A stretch of DNA of 64,000 nucleotides. Origin: Actinoplanes sp. TBRC 11911. GTDB lineage: Bacteria; Actinomycetota; Actinomycetes; Mycobacteriales; Micromonosporaceae. This document shows positions 37,885 through 46,070 of the stretch, in pieces. The translations under genes were made by a program, and so were the position numbers. Under the pieces are notes generated by a model, which worked only from the letters and a program-made list of their open reading frames with translations, made no database searches and was not told where the DNA came from. Position 1 is the first letter of the stretch. Every line of letters starts with the position of its first letter. The stretch spans positions 124,001 to 188,000 of the forward strand of contig NZ_JABBNC010000007.1 in the NCBI RefSeq assembly GCF_012933445.1. Direction: 5' to 3'.

Positions 37885-38937
37885 GTGCCAAGAAAGCGCA
37901 GCACAGAGCCCGTTCCGGTGACGGATTCCAGTGCACTCAGCGTCACCATGTCGGCGGTCGCCGAGGCCGCCGGCGTCTCCCGGGCCACGGTGTCGCGGGT
38001 GTTCCACGGCAGCACGCCGGTCGCCGAATCCACCCGCGACGCCGTGTTCGCCGCGTCGGAACGCCTCGGGTACGTGCCGAACGTGATGGCCCGGGTGCTG
38101 GCGGCCCGCACGTCGGACATCATCGGCCTGTTGCTGCGCGGGCCGACCAACCCCGCGTACGGGCTCCTCTTCGGAGAGTTGCAGGAAAACGTCAGCCGTC
38201 TCGGCCTGCAGATGGTGGTGGTCGCGCCGTCACGGGCCGAGGGCGCGAACTTCGAGCGCCAGGCGCTGAACCGGCTGCTCGGCCTGCGGGTCGGCGGCAT
38301 GTTCGTGGCGACCGGCGTGATCCGCGCCGACATGCTCGAGCCGTTTCTCGACAAGGTTCCGGTGGTCATCATCGGCCGGCCGGAGAGCCACCCGCGGATC
38401 TACAGCGTCTCCTACGACGAGGACGACAACGCGTACCAGCTCGCGGATGCCGTGGCCGGGCAGGGACACCGAGGGGTCGCCGTGGTGACCCCGGCCGGCG
38501 GCAACTCGGCGACCGAGCATCGGCGGGCGCTCGCCATGACGGCCCGGCTGCGCGAGCACGGCGTACGGGTGCATCCGGTTGCCGCACCGACGTTCGGCGC
38601 CCAGGAGGAAGGCGCGCGCGAGGTCATCGAGCTGCACCGGGCCGGGCACGTCACGGCCGCGATGTTCCCGGCGGATCTGCGCGTGCTCGCCTTCATGCCC
38701 TACCTGCGCGAGGCCGGTCTGCGCACCCCCGAGGACCTGTCGGTGACCGGCTGCGACGGCATCCTCCCGGGCATCGACATGATCGGCTTCACCACCGTCC
38801 GCATCCCCGTCGAGCAGGCCGCGCAACGCGCCGCCGAGGTCATGAAGACCCTGCTCGACGGCTCCACGGAGATCAGACATGAACGACTGCACGGCACCCT
38901 TCTGCCCGGCCGGACGCTGGGACCCCCGCCACGATGA
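37885..38937 (+). CDS. LacI-family transcriptional regulator
   Basis: 350 residues. The N-terminal HTH and hinge SAVAEAAGVSRATVSRVFHGSTPVAESTRDAVFAASERLGYVPNVMAR (about 20-68) precedes a periplasmic-binding-like effector domain (IIGLLLRGPTNPAYGLLFGELQ onward). It probably binds the twin operators at 33170 and 33192 and so controls the importer-GDPD operon. GTG 37885 is chosen because TAGGCT sits at the leaderless distance; GTG 37882 is one codon earlier. The stop overlaps the HAD gene by four bases. Confidence 0.92.
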   Translation: MPRKRSTEPVPVTDSSALSVTMSAVAEAAGVSRATVSRVFHGSTPVAESTRDAVFAASERLGYVPNVMARVLAARTSDIIGLLLRGPTNPAYGLLFGELQENVSRLGLQMVVVAPSRAEGANFERQALNRLLGLRVGGMFVATGVIRADMLEPFLDKVPVVIIGRPESHPRIYSVSYDEDDNAYQLADAVAGQGHRGVAVVTPAGGNSATEHRRALAMTARLREHGVRVHPVAAPTFGAQEEGAREVIELHRAGHVTAAMFPADLRVLAFMPYLREAGLRTPEDLSVTGCDGILPGIDMIGFTTVRIPVEQAAQRAAEVMKTLLDGSTEIRHERLHGTLLPGRTLGPPPR

Positions 38938-39500
38938 GTGACAGCTATGACGCCGTCGTCTTCGACCTGGGCGGTGTGCTGGCGCGACCGCCCGACCCGG
39001 TCGGCCGCTTGAGCCGGGCGTTCGGTATCGAGGTCGACCCGGTGGCGTACTGGGACCTGCGGGAGGCGTACGACCTGGGGTTGCCCGATGATTCTTATTG
39101 GCCGGCCGTGGCCGCGGCCGGCGAACCGGGACAGCTCGCCGAGGCCGACGCCGAGACCTGGACGGAACTGGCCGCGGACTCGTTGCTGCTCCTCGAAGAG
39201 CTTTACCGCAGGCGTACGCGATTGGCACTGCTCTCGAACGCACCGCTGGCCCTGGCCGCGGTTGCGGGCCGGTCCGATTGGGCCAAGCTTTTCGAAAGGC
39301 TGGTCATCTCGGCCCGGGAGGGCGTGGCGAAACCAGATCCGGCCGTCTACCAGCGGGTCACCGCGTTGCTGGATCTGCCGCCGTCGCGGATCGCGTTCTT
39401 CGACGATCGCGCGGACAACGTCGCGGCGGCCCGCCGGCACGGATGGGACGCGTTCGTGTGGGCCGGTGTCACGGACGCGCGGGTTCGCGTTGCGGTCTGA
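38934..39500 (+). CDS. HAD-superfamily hydrolase (subfamily IA)
   Basis: 188 residues. Motif I is FDLGGVL (about residue 11), with Gly where many HAD enzymes have the second Asp, as is common in subfamily IA-v3. Motif II is LLSNA (about 99), motif III the Lys in GVAKPDPAVY (about 127) and motif IV FFDDRADNVAAARRHG (about 155). It is a phosphatase of unknown specificity. ATG 38934 overlaps the lacI stop (ATGA), making it the last gene of the cluster; it may dephosphorylate the glycerol phosphate or head group released by the GDPD enzyme (inference). Confidence 0.88.
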   Translation: MSDSYDAVVFDLGGVLARPPDPVGRLSRAFGIEVDPVAYWDLREAYDLGLPDDSYWPAVAAAGEPGQLAEADAETWTELAADSLLLLEELYRRRTRLALLSNAPLALAAVAGRSDWAKLFERLVISAREGVAKPDPAVYQRVTALLDLPPSRIAFFDDRADNVAAARRHGWDAFVWAGVTDARVRVAV

Positions 39501-39524
39501 GAGCCGGCGCGGTCACCGGCTCTC
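39499..39524. terminator. Bidirectional terminator between HAD and chitosanase genes
   Basis: GAGAGCCGG (39499-39507) and CCGGCTCTC (39516-39524) form a perfect 9-bp stem with an 8-nt loop between convergent stops. Confidence 0.7.
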
Positions 39525-39535
39525 CGACCCCTCGG

Positions 39536-40726
39536 TCATCCGATGTGGAACGCCTGCCCGTAGACGCTGAAGTTCAGCGGCGTGTTCAGGTCGAAGTTGC
39601 CGTTGTTGAGGAAGACGCGCTGGGCCGTGTCCACCCGGGTGGTGTCCGAGTGCGCCTCCTCCTTGTTCATCTCGATGACCCGCTCGTCGAGGAACGCGTT
39701 GAGCCACGTCCGCTCGTCACCGCCCTGGGCCGGCGGCTTCGCCCGCTGCAGGGCCCGGCTGCGGATGGCCCGCATGCCGTCGTAGCCGTGCATCACGGAC
39801 GCGTCGTAGTAGGCGAACTGCCCGAGAGCCCGTACGCCGTCGGCCTTCCCGTCCCGCACCGAGGGCGTGAAGTAGACCCGGTCCCGCTCGGACTCCTGCG
39901 CGGCCTGGAACACCGAGTCGCCCGCCGCGGTGACCCAGTCCCTGGTGAAGTTCGGGTCCAGGCCGGCGTGTGAGTCGGTGTTGTTGACCGCGCGCAGGGC
40001 CGGCAAATACTTGGCCAGCACATTCGAGGGCTTGGTTGCCGTGTACGCCTCGACGAGCTCGAGCATGTCCCCGGTCCCCGAGCAGAACCCGATGATCCCG
40101 GCCGTGTACCCGCGCCCGTCGTGAATGTCCTCGATGTAGCTGAACTGCGCCCGCCAGTCGAGCGACGAGTTCTCGGCCGCCGACACGAGCTGCATGGCGA
40201 CGTCCTTCTTCGCCGGGTCGTCCAGGTTCTTGCCGGTCGGGTTGGTGGATCCGCCGGGCAGCACCCAAGCCTGGTTGGTGGCACCCGTGCAGGTCCAGAT
40301 CTGGAGCCGGGCGCCGTTGGCCGAGCTCTTGTCGGTGACGTCCAGGCACTTGCCCGACCCGCCGTTGACCAGCGCGCCGTTGGACACCGTCCACTTCTGC
40401 GCGCCGGTGCCGTTGCAGTCGTACAGCTGAATCTTCGCGCCGTTCGTGGTGGCGGCGCTGGTGACGTCCATGCACTTGCCCAGCGCGCGGATGGTCCCGT
40501 CCGAGTTGCCGACGGTCCACCGCTGGGCGGCGCTGGAGTTGCAGTCGTAGAGCTGGACGGCAGCACCGTTCTGAGTCGACGCGTTAGCGACGTCGACGCA
40601 CTTACCGGCGAGGCCGGTGATGGGCCCGGAACTCGCGGCACTGGCCGGCTGCACCCCAAAGAGCAGGGCGGCAGCGGGGATGGCCAGGGCCACGAGCGCG
40701 CAGGCGAGTCTCCTGACGCGGTTCAT
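39536..40726 (-). CDS. csn: Secreted GH46 chitosanase with N-terminal ricin-type carbohydrate-binding domain
   Basis: 396 residues. A signal peptide of about 30 residues ends at AASA. Residues 33-158 are a ricin B (beta-trefoil, CBM13-like) domain with three repeats containing QxW-type motifs (AAQRW, GAQKW, NQAW). Residues 168-396 are a GH46 chitosanase: Glu 185 (SAAENSSLDW) and Asp 203 (IHDGRGYT) have the same 18-residue spacing as the catalytic pair of the Streptomyces N174 enzyme. It cuts chitosan outside the cell into glucosamine oligomers. ATG 40726 has GAGGAG upstream. The promoter carries a palindrome between -35 and -10. The importer for its products lies 2 kb away. Confidence 0.95.
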   Translation of the reverse strand: MNRVRRLACALVALAIPAAALLFGVQPASAASSGPITGLAGKCVDVANASTQNGAAVQLYDCNSSAAQRWTVGNSDGTIRALGKCMDVTSAATTNGAKIQLYDCNGTGAQKWTVSNGALVNGGSGKCLDVTDKSSANGARLQIWTCTGATNQAWVLPGGSTNPTGKNLDDPAKKDVAMQLVSAAENSSLDWRAQFSYIEDIHDGRGYTAGIIGFCSGTGDMLELVEAYTATKPSNVLAKYLPALRAVNNTDSHAGLDPNFTRDWVTAAGDSVFQAAQESERDRVYFTPSVRDGKADGVRALGQFAYYDASVMHGYDGMRAIRSRALQRAKPPAQGGDERTWLNAFLDERVIEMNKEEAHSDTTRVDTAQRVFLNNGNFDLNTPLNFSVYGQAFHIG

Positions 40727-40776
40727 GGCGCTCCTCGAAGAGGGGGATACGGGGATAGCGCGCGCGTTGGTTGGAG

Positions 40777-40805
40777 ACGCTAGAACAGTTAAAGAACTTT
40801 ATCAA
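40777..40805 (-). promoter_or_regulatory. Chitosanase promoter with operator-like palindrome in the spacer
   Basis: On the minus strand: TTGATA (40805-40800), 17-nt spacer, TAGCGT (40782-40777). The near-palindrome GTTAAAGAACTTTATC (40788-40803) lies in the spacer and overlaps the -35. It is a candidate site for the ROK protein CsnR. Confidence 0.65.
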
Positions 40806-40840
40806 TGCCTATCGATGCGACCGGATCCGGGCACGGCAAA

Positions 40841-40871
40841 GCCGGCGGGCGACACGATGGTCCCCGCCGGC
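40841..40871 (-). terminator. Hairpin terminator after the second chitosanase
   Basis: GCCGGCGGG (40841-40849) and CCCGCCGGC (40863-40871) form a perfect 9-bp stem with a 13-nt loop, 15 nt beyond the stop. Confidence 0.65.
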
Positions 40872-40886
40872 CGGCGAACAGGGATC

Positions 40887-41654
40887 TCAGTCGATGCGGA
40901 AGCGGTCTCCGTAGACGGCGAAGGTCAGCGGGGTGTTCAGGTCGAGGTTGCCCTCGTTGAGGAAGACGCGCTGGGCCGTGTCGATCCGGCTGGTGTCCGA
41001 GTGCGCCTCCTCCTCGTTCATCTCGTCGACGCGGGCGTCCAGGAACGCGTTCAGCCACTCGCGCTCGTCACCGCCGCGGGCCGGTGGGGTCGCGTGCCGT
41101 AAGGCCGCGGCGCGGATGTCCAGCAGGCCGTCGTAGCCGTGCATCACCGCGGCGTCGTAGTAGGCGAACTGGCCGAGCGCCCGGACGCCGTCGGCGATGG
41201 CGTCGCGCACCGCGGGATCGAAGTACGAGCGGTCGCGTTCGGCCTCCTGCGCGGCCCGGAACGCCGGGTCGCCGGCCGCGGCCTCCCAGTCCTTGCGGAA
41301 CTTGCGGTGCAGCCCGTGGTGCGAGGCGGTGCCGTTCACCTCGCGCAGCGCGGGAAGGTACCGGGCCAGCGCATTCGAGGGATTCAGCGCCGTGTACGCC
41401 TCGACGAGCTCGAGCATGTCCCCGGTCCCCGAGCAGAACCCGATGATCCCGGCCGTGTAGCCCCGCCCGTCGTGAATGTCCTCGATATAGGCGAATTGCG
41501 AACGCCAGTCGAGCGTCGAGTTCTCGGCCGCCGACACGAGCTGCATGGCGACGTCCTTCTTTCCCGGATCGTCGAGGTTTGCGCTGGCAGGAACCGACAT
41601 GAGGCCAGTCTGCAAGGTCACCGCCGGATCGGTCCAGCCGGGGTCGCGGCGCAT
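40887..41654 (-). CDS. Second GH46 chitosanase, without signal peptide or binding domain
   Basis: 255 residues: essentially the GH46 catalytic domain alone. Glu 44 (SAAENSTLDW) and Asp 62 (IHDGRGYT) are intact and the domain is complete to the C-terminal YGDRFRID. The N-terminus MRRDPGWTDPAVTLQTG has no hydrophobic core, so no Sec signal is visible; an internal ATG at 41600 is the other possible start, also without a signal. No ribosome site is obvious at either. Stretches of about 70 bp are nearly identical to the neighbouring chitosanase gene, showing a recent duplication or gene conversion. It is divergent from csnR. It could act in the cytoplasm, or be a copy that lost its export region. 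Confidence 0.88.
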   Translation of the reverse strand: MRRDPGWTDPAVTLQTGLMSVPASANLDDPGKKDVAMQLVSAAENSTLDWRSQFAYIEDIHDGRGYTAGIIGFCSGTGDMLELVEAYTALNPSNALARYLPALREVNGTASHHGLHRKFRKDWEAAAGDPAFRAAQEAERDRSYFDPAVRDAIADGVRALGQFAYYDAAVMHGYDGLLDIRAAALRHATPPARGGDEREWLNAFLDARVDEMNEEEAHSDTSRIDTAQRVFLNEGNLDLNTPLTFAVYGDRFRID

Positions 41655-41681
41655 TTATGGGCGTCGATCACATGGTCTAGG

Positions 41682-41727
41682 CTCTCCGAGAGTGGTCCTT
41701 GACACATCGACAGAGGTTGCCTACGGT
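41682..41727 (+). promoter_or_regulatory. csnR promoter and adjacent CTCTC-C-GAGAG palindrome
   Basis: TTGACA (41699-41704), 17-nt spacer, TACGGT (41722-41727) form a near-consensus promoter. The palindrome CTCTCCGAGAG (41682-41692) lies just upstream, between csnR and the divergent chitosanase. Confidence 0.6.
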
Positions 41728-41774
41728 CCGAACAACCGTAAGTCAGTTTGCCAATCACGCCGATGGGAGCACCG

Positions 41775-42941
41775 GTGACGCGTCTGGCCGGTTCGTCCAA
41801 GCTGCTCCGCGCCATGAACGAGAGCGCGGCGCTTGCTCATCTGCTGGATCCCGGCATGCTCACCCGTGCCGACCTGCGGAAACTGACCGCGTTGTCGACG
41901 CCGACCATCTCCGAGGTGCTGCGCCGGCTCACCGAGGCGGGGCTGGTCAACGTGGTCGGGCACAACAGTGGCCGGCCCGGGCCCAACGCCGAGATCTACG
42001 CCGCGAACCCGGACGCGGCATACACGGTGGCCGTCTCCGTCCGGGACATCGGCACCAGCGGCACGCCCTCGGTGGCCGCCGCCCTGTGCGATCTGACCGG
42101 CGCGGTCCGCGCCCGGTTCGAGTCGCGCATCGACTTCCTGGCCACCGACCCGGCACACGAACTGGTCGAGGCTGTCGCGCGACTTCGCGACGACGCCGGC
42201 GTCCCGGCCGACAAGATCCGGCACGTCCAGCTCGGGGTGCCCGGTTCGTACGATCCGCGCACCGAGACCGTCCGGCACGTGGACGTCCCCGGCTTCGCCC
42301 GCGCCGGACTGATCCCGGAGATCGCCGCGGCCCTGGGTACGCACGTCGGCGTCGACAACGACGTCAACCTGGCCGCGGTGGCCGAACGCAAACGCGGCAC
42401 CGGACGCGACGCCGACGGGTTCGCGCTGCTCTGGATCGGTCAGGACGGTCTCGGTCTGGCCATCGACATCGGCGGCTCGCTCATCCGGGGCGCGCGTGGC
42501 GGTGCGGGCGAGATCGGGTACATGCCGCTCTACTCCCCCGACTCCACCCAACGCAAGCTCGACCTGCAGGACCTGTTCGGCGGTGCGGCCATCCTCGATC
42601 TGGCGCGGGACACCGGCGTACCGGGAAACACGCCTGCGGAAGTCGTGCGTGCCGCGACCGAAAGTCCCGGCGATTTCCTCGCGGCGCTGGCCGATCGCAT
42701 CGCGGTCGGCCTGACCGCGGTGATCGCCGTGCTCGACCCCTACCTGGTGGTGCTCGCCGGCCCGATCGCCCAGGCCGGCGGTGAGACGTTGCTGACCGCG
42801 GTGAAGGCCGCCGCCCGCCGCGTCGCGCCGCTCGAGGGCTCGATCGCGGTGACCTCCATCGACGACGACGCAGTGCTGCTCGGCGCGCTCGACGCCGGGC
42901 TGCTCGCGGTCCACGAAGCCCTCATCGCCTCCATCCACTAA
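41775..42941 (+). CDS. csnR: ROK-family regulator of the chitosan operon (CsnR-like)
   Basis: 388 residues. N-terminal winged helix (TRADLRKLTALSTPTISEVLRRLTEAGLV, about 30-60), then a ROK fold with VDNDVNLAAVAERKRG (about 193) and LAIDIGGSLIRGARGGAGEIGYM (about 225). The usual Cys-rich zinc motif is missing: after GEIGYMPL come YSPDSTQRKLD with no Cys. In Streptomyces coelicolor a ROK gene heads the csnR-E-F-G-H-K operon and represses chitosanase; gene order here is the same. GTG 41775 is chosen because GGGAG lies 5 nt upstream; ATG 41763 is in frame. Confidence 0.85.
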   Translation: MTRLAGSSKLLRAMNESAALAHLLDPGMLTRADLRKLTALSTPTISEVLRRLTEAGLVNVVGHNSGRPGPNAEIYAANPDAAYTVAVSVRDIGTSGTPSVAAALCDLTGAVRARFESRIDFLATDPAHELVEAVARLRDDAGVPADKIRHVQLGVPGSYDPRTETVRHVDVPGFARAGLIPEIAAALGTHVGVDNDVNLAAVAERKRGTGRDADGFALLWIGQDGLGLAIDIGGSLIRGARGGAGEIGYMPLYSPDSTQRKLDLQDLFGGAAILDLARDTGVPGNTPAEVVRAATESPGDFLAALADRIAVGLTAVIAVLDPYLVVLAGPIAQAGGETLLTAVKAAARRVAPLEGSIAVTSIDDDAVLLGALDAGLLAVHEALIASIH

Positions 42942-42963
42942 CCCCCGAGTTTGAGAGGCCACA

Positions 42964-44271
42964 GTGAACAAACGGATACCCTATGCCCTTTTTGCGATAG
43001 TTCTCGTCGCCGCCGGTTGCACCCCGGCTCCCAAGGAAACGAAGATCGCCGATCCCGGCACGCAGGTCTCCGGGACCGTCGAGCTGTGGCACTTCTTCAC
43101 CGAGCGGGAGGCCGACGCCATCGACACGGTGGTCAAGGACTTCGAGTCGTCGCACCCGAACATCAAGGTCACCATCAAGCCGGGGCAGGACGACGCCAAG
43201 GTCACCCAGGCCATCGGCGCCGGCAACGGCCCGGACGTCGGGCTCTCCTACTCCACCGACATCGTCGGCAAGTTCTGCTCGTCCGGCGCGTGGGTCGACC
43301 TCGGCCAGTACATCAGCCGCGACAAGGTCGACCTGAACCAGTTGAACGCGACCACCCGCTCGTACACGGAGTTCGACGGCAAGCGCTGCGCGATGCCGTT
43401 CCTCGCCGACGCGTACGGGATGTATTACAACAAGGACCTGTTCGCGAAGGCCGGGATCGCCGGGCCGCCGAAGACGCTCGACGAGCTCACCGAGGACGCC
43501 AAGAAACTCACCGTCAAGAACGCGGACGGCTCGCTCAAGACCGTCGGCTTCCTGCCGCTGTTCGACTTCTACGAGAACGCGCCAGCGCACCTCGCCCCGG
43601 CCGTGGGTGCGAAATGGCTGACCGCCGACGGCAAGTCCGCGGTCGGCACCGACCCGGCCTGGAAGACGCTACTGACCTGGCAGAAGAGCCTGATCGACTG
43701 GTACGGCTACGACAACCTGGTGAAGTTCCGGGCCGGTCTGGGTGACGAGTTCAGCGCGGACAACGCGTTCCAGAAGGGTCAGGTGGCGATCAACATCGAC
43801 GCCGAGTACCGGCTCGCGTTCCTCAAGGATCAGGCGCCGTCGTTGAAGTACGGCGTCGCGCCGCTGCCGACCAGCGACCCGGCCCGGTACGGCGGCGGGT
43901 ACGTCACCGGCAACATCCTCGGAATCGGCAAGAACGCCAAGAACCCCGAGGCCGCCTGGGAGCTGATCAAGTATCTGACCACGAACGACCAGGCCGTGAC
44001 CAAGCTGGCCGGGCTGCTGAAGAACGTGCCGACCACGACCAAGTCGCTGGCGGATCCGGCCCTCAACGCGGATGCCGACTTCAAGGCGTTCATCGACATC
44101 TTCAACAACCCGAACTCGTCGACCACGCCGCCGACCGCCTCCGGACCGGCGTACCAGGAGACCTTCCAGCAGTTCCTGTTGAACGTGCAGTCCGGCAAGG
44201 TCAAGAACCTCGACTCGGGTCTGGCCGACGCGGACAAGCAGATCAACAACGTCATGAACCTGGGCGGCTGA
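42964..44271 (+). CDS. csnE: Chitosan-oligosaccharide ABC transporter binding lipoprotein (CsnE-like)
   Basis: 435 residues. Short signal peptide with lipobox LVAAGC (Cys 19), then a CUT1 family 1 sugar-binding fold: VELWHFFTEREADAIDTVVKDFESSHPNIKV, GNGPDVGLSY, MPFLADAYGMYYNKDLF, and aromatic-rich regions for sugar stacking. It captures oligosaccharide outside the membrane for CsnF and CsnG. GTG 42964 has GAGAGG upstream and follows csnR by 22 nt. Function is assigned from operon order shared with S. coelicolor. The ATPase is not encoded here and is probably a shared MsiK-type protein. Confidence 0.88.
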   Translation: MNKRIPYALFAIVLVAAGCTPAPKETKIADPGTQVSGTVELWHFFTEREADAIDTVVKDFESSHPNIKVTIKPGQDDAKVTQAIGAGNGPDVGLSYSTDIVGKFCSSGAWVDLGQYISRDKVDLNQLNATTRSYTEFDGKRCAMPFLADAYGMYYNKDLFAKAGIAGPPKTLDELTEDAKKLTVKNADGSLKTVGFLPLFDFYENAPAHLAPAVGAKWLTADGKSAVGTDPAWKTLLTWQKSLIDWYGYDNLVKFRAGLGDEFSADNAFQKGQVAINIDAEYRLAFLKDQAPSLKYGVAPLPTSDPARYGGGYVTGNILGIGKNAKNPEAAWELIKYLTTNDQAVTKLAGLLKNVPTTTKSLADPALNADADFKAFIDIFNNPNSSTTPPTASGPAYQETFQQFLLNVQSGKVKNLDSGLADADKQINNVMNLGG

Positions 44272-44274
44272 GAC

Positions 44275-45192
44275 ATGCGCCTGCGGCGGAACCTCACCAC
44301 GCTGTCGTTCCTCGCGCCGGCGTTGATCGGCATCGTGGTGTTCCTGGTGTACCCCCTGGTGTCCGCGGCGTACTTCTCGCTCACGAAGTTCGACCTGCTG
44401 ACCGTGCCGAAGTGGGTCGGCCTGGACAACTACAAGTCGATGATCGACGACCCGTTCCTGCTGCAGGCGGCGCGGAACACACTGTGGATGGTGGTGGTCT
44501 TCGTCCCGGCGCGGATCATCGGCGCGATCGGCCTGTCGATGCTGCTCACCCAGCTCAAGCGGGGTGCCGGCTTCTTCCGGACGGTCTTCTACCTACCGGC
44601 GCTGGTGCCGCCGGTGGCCGCCACCATCGCGTTCGTGTATCTGCTCAAGCCGGGCACCGGCCCGGTCAACCACTTCCTGGCGAAGATCGGCATCGACGGC
44701 CCGCTCTGGTTCAACTCACCGGCGTGGGCCAAGCCGGCGCTCGTGCTGCTGGGACTGTGGGCGGTCGGCGATCTGATGATCATCTTCCTGGCCGCGGTGC
44801 TGGGCGTGCCGGAAAGCCTGTACGAAGCGGCATCGCTGGACGGCGCGAACGCGTGGCAGCGATTCTGGTCGATCACGCTGCCGTCGATCCGTCCGGTGAT
44901 CCTGTTCGCCGCGGTCACCGGTGTGATCTACACGTTGCAGTACTTCGACCAGGCGGCGGTGGCCGGCTCGATCGCCAGCGGGCAGGCCACCACCGGCGCC
45001 GGGATCTCGCAGAGCTTCGGATACCCGGACGGCTCGACGTTCACCTACCCGCTGTGGCTCTACACCGTCGGGTTCCGCTACAACGCCCTCGGCTACGCGA
45101 ACGCGCTGGCGATCGTGTTGTTCGTGGTCGCCCTCGGGGTCACCGTGATCATGTTGCGCCGGGCCCGGGCCTTCTCGGTGGAGGAAGCATGA
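44275..45192 (+). CDS. csnF: Sugar ABC transporter permease (CsnF-like)
   Basis: 305 residues, six membrane helices, MalF type. The EAA loop YEAASLDGANAWQRFWSITLPSIRPVI lies at about 183-209. It starts 4 nt after csnE and its stop overlaps the csnG ATG (ATGA). It forms a heterodimeric channel with CsnG. Confidence 0.93.
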   Translation: MRLRRNLTTLSFLAPALIGIVVFLVYPLVSAAYFSLTKFDLLTVPKWVGLDNYKSMIDDPFLLQAARNTLWMVVVFVPARIIGAIGLSMLLTQLKRGAGFFRTVFYLPALVPPVAATIAFVYLLKPGTGPVNHFLAKIGIDGPLWFNSPAWAKPALVLLGLWAVGDLMIIFLAAVLGVPESLYEAASLDGANAWQRFWSITLPSIRPVILFAAVTGVIYTLQYFDQAAVAGSIASGQATTGAGISQSFGYPDGSTFTYPLWLYTVGFRYNALGYANALAIVLFVVALGVTVIMLRRARAFSVEEA

Positions 45193-46070
45193 CCGCCGTC
45201 CTGGACATCCCCGCCACCGTCTCCGCGCCGCCGCCGGACCGCCGGATCCGCCGCCAGGACCGGCTCGCGTGGGTGGCCCGGCACAGCATCGCGATCGTGC
45301 TGGTCATCATGTTCGTCACGCCGGTCGTCTATCTGGTGCTGCTCTCGCTGATGACCAGCAATCAGGCATTGACCAGCGATTACTGGCCGAATTCCTGGCA
45401 CCCGGAGAATTACCTGCGCGTGTTCCAGGCGACGCCGCTGCCGAGGTACCTGCTCAACACGGTCATCTACGCGGTCACCTCCACGGTGCTGACGCTCGCG
45501 TCCAGCCTGCCCGCGGCGTACGCGCTGGCGAAGTTGAAGTTTCGCGGACGCAACGCGCTGTTCCTGATCGTGATCTGCGTGATGATGTTGCCGCCGCAGG
45601 TCGTCACCGTCCCGCTCTACCTGATGTGGGCGCGCTACGGGCTCACCGGCTCACTCGCGCCGCTCATCATTCCGGCCCTGTTCGGCGACGCGTTCTGCAT
45701 CTTCCTGCTGCGGCAGTTCCTGCTCACCATTCCGTCCGAATACCTGGACGCGGCCCGGGTCGACGGCTGCGGCGAATGGCGGACCCTGCTGCGTGTCGTG
45801 CTGCCGATGGCGAAGCCGGGAATCGCGGCGGCCGGCCTCTTCCAATTCTTCTACTGCTGGAACGACTATTACGGGCCGTTGCTCTACACGAGCGAGAACG
45901 AGAAAGCGTGGACGCTGTCGCTCGGGCTGGCGTCCTTCCACAGTGTCCATCATGTCGACTGGAACCTGGTCACGGCCGCGACGGTGCTGGCCATGGCTCC
46001 TCTGATCATCATTTTCTTCTTCGCCCAGCGCGCACTCGTGCAGGGCATCACGCTGACGGGGTTCAAGTGA
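45189..46070 (+). CDS. csnG: Sugar ABC transporter permease (CsnG-like)
   Basis: 293 residues, six membrane helices, MalG type with EAA loop LDAARVDGCGEWRTLLRVVLPMAKPGI (about 190-216). The N-terminal 30 residues are cytoplasmic and Pro-rich. It overlaps csnF upstream (ATGA) and csnH downstream (GTGA), so the whole operon is translationally coupled. Confidence 0.93.
   Translation: MTAVLDIPATVSAPPPDRRIRRQDRLAWVARHSIAIVLVIMFVTPVVYLVLLSLMTSNQALTSDYWPNSWHPENYLRVFQATPLPRYLLNTVIYAVTSTVLTLASSLPAAYALAKLKFRGRNALFLIVICVMMLPPQVVTVPLYLMWARYGLTGSLAPLIIPALFGDAFCIFLLRQFLLTIPSEYLDAARVDGCGEWRTLLRVVLPMAKPGIAAAGLFQFFYCWNDYYGPLLYTSENEKAWTLSLGLASFHSVHHVDWNLVTAATVLAMAPLIIIFFFAQRALVQGITLTGFK

Noticed and set aside
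38934..39500. HAD protein as an inactive remnant because motif I is DxG rather than DxD
   Set aside because: This variant is common in subfamily IA-v3, and the other three motifs are intact with normal length.
41671..41686. DasR-type site (TGGTCTAGACCA) near csnR
   Set aside because: Only the left half TGGTCTAG is present; the right half is GCTC rather than ACCA. Too weak to call.
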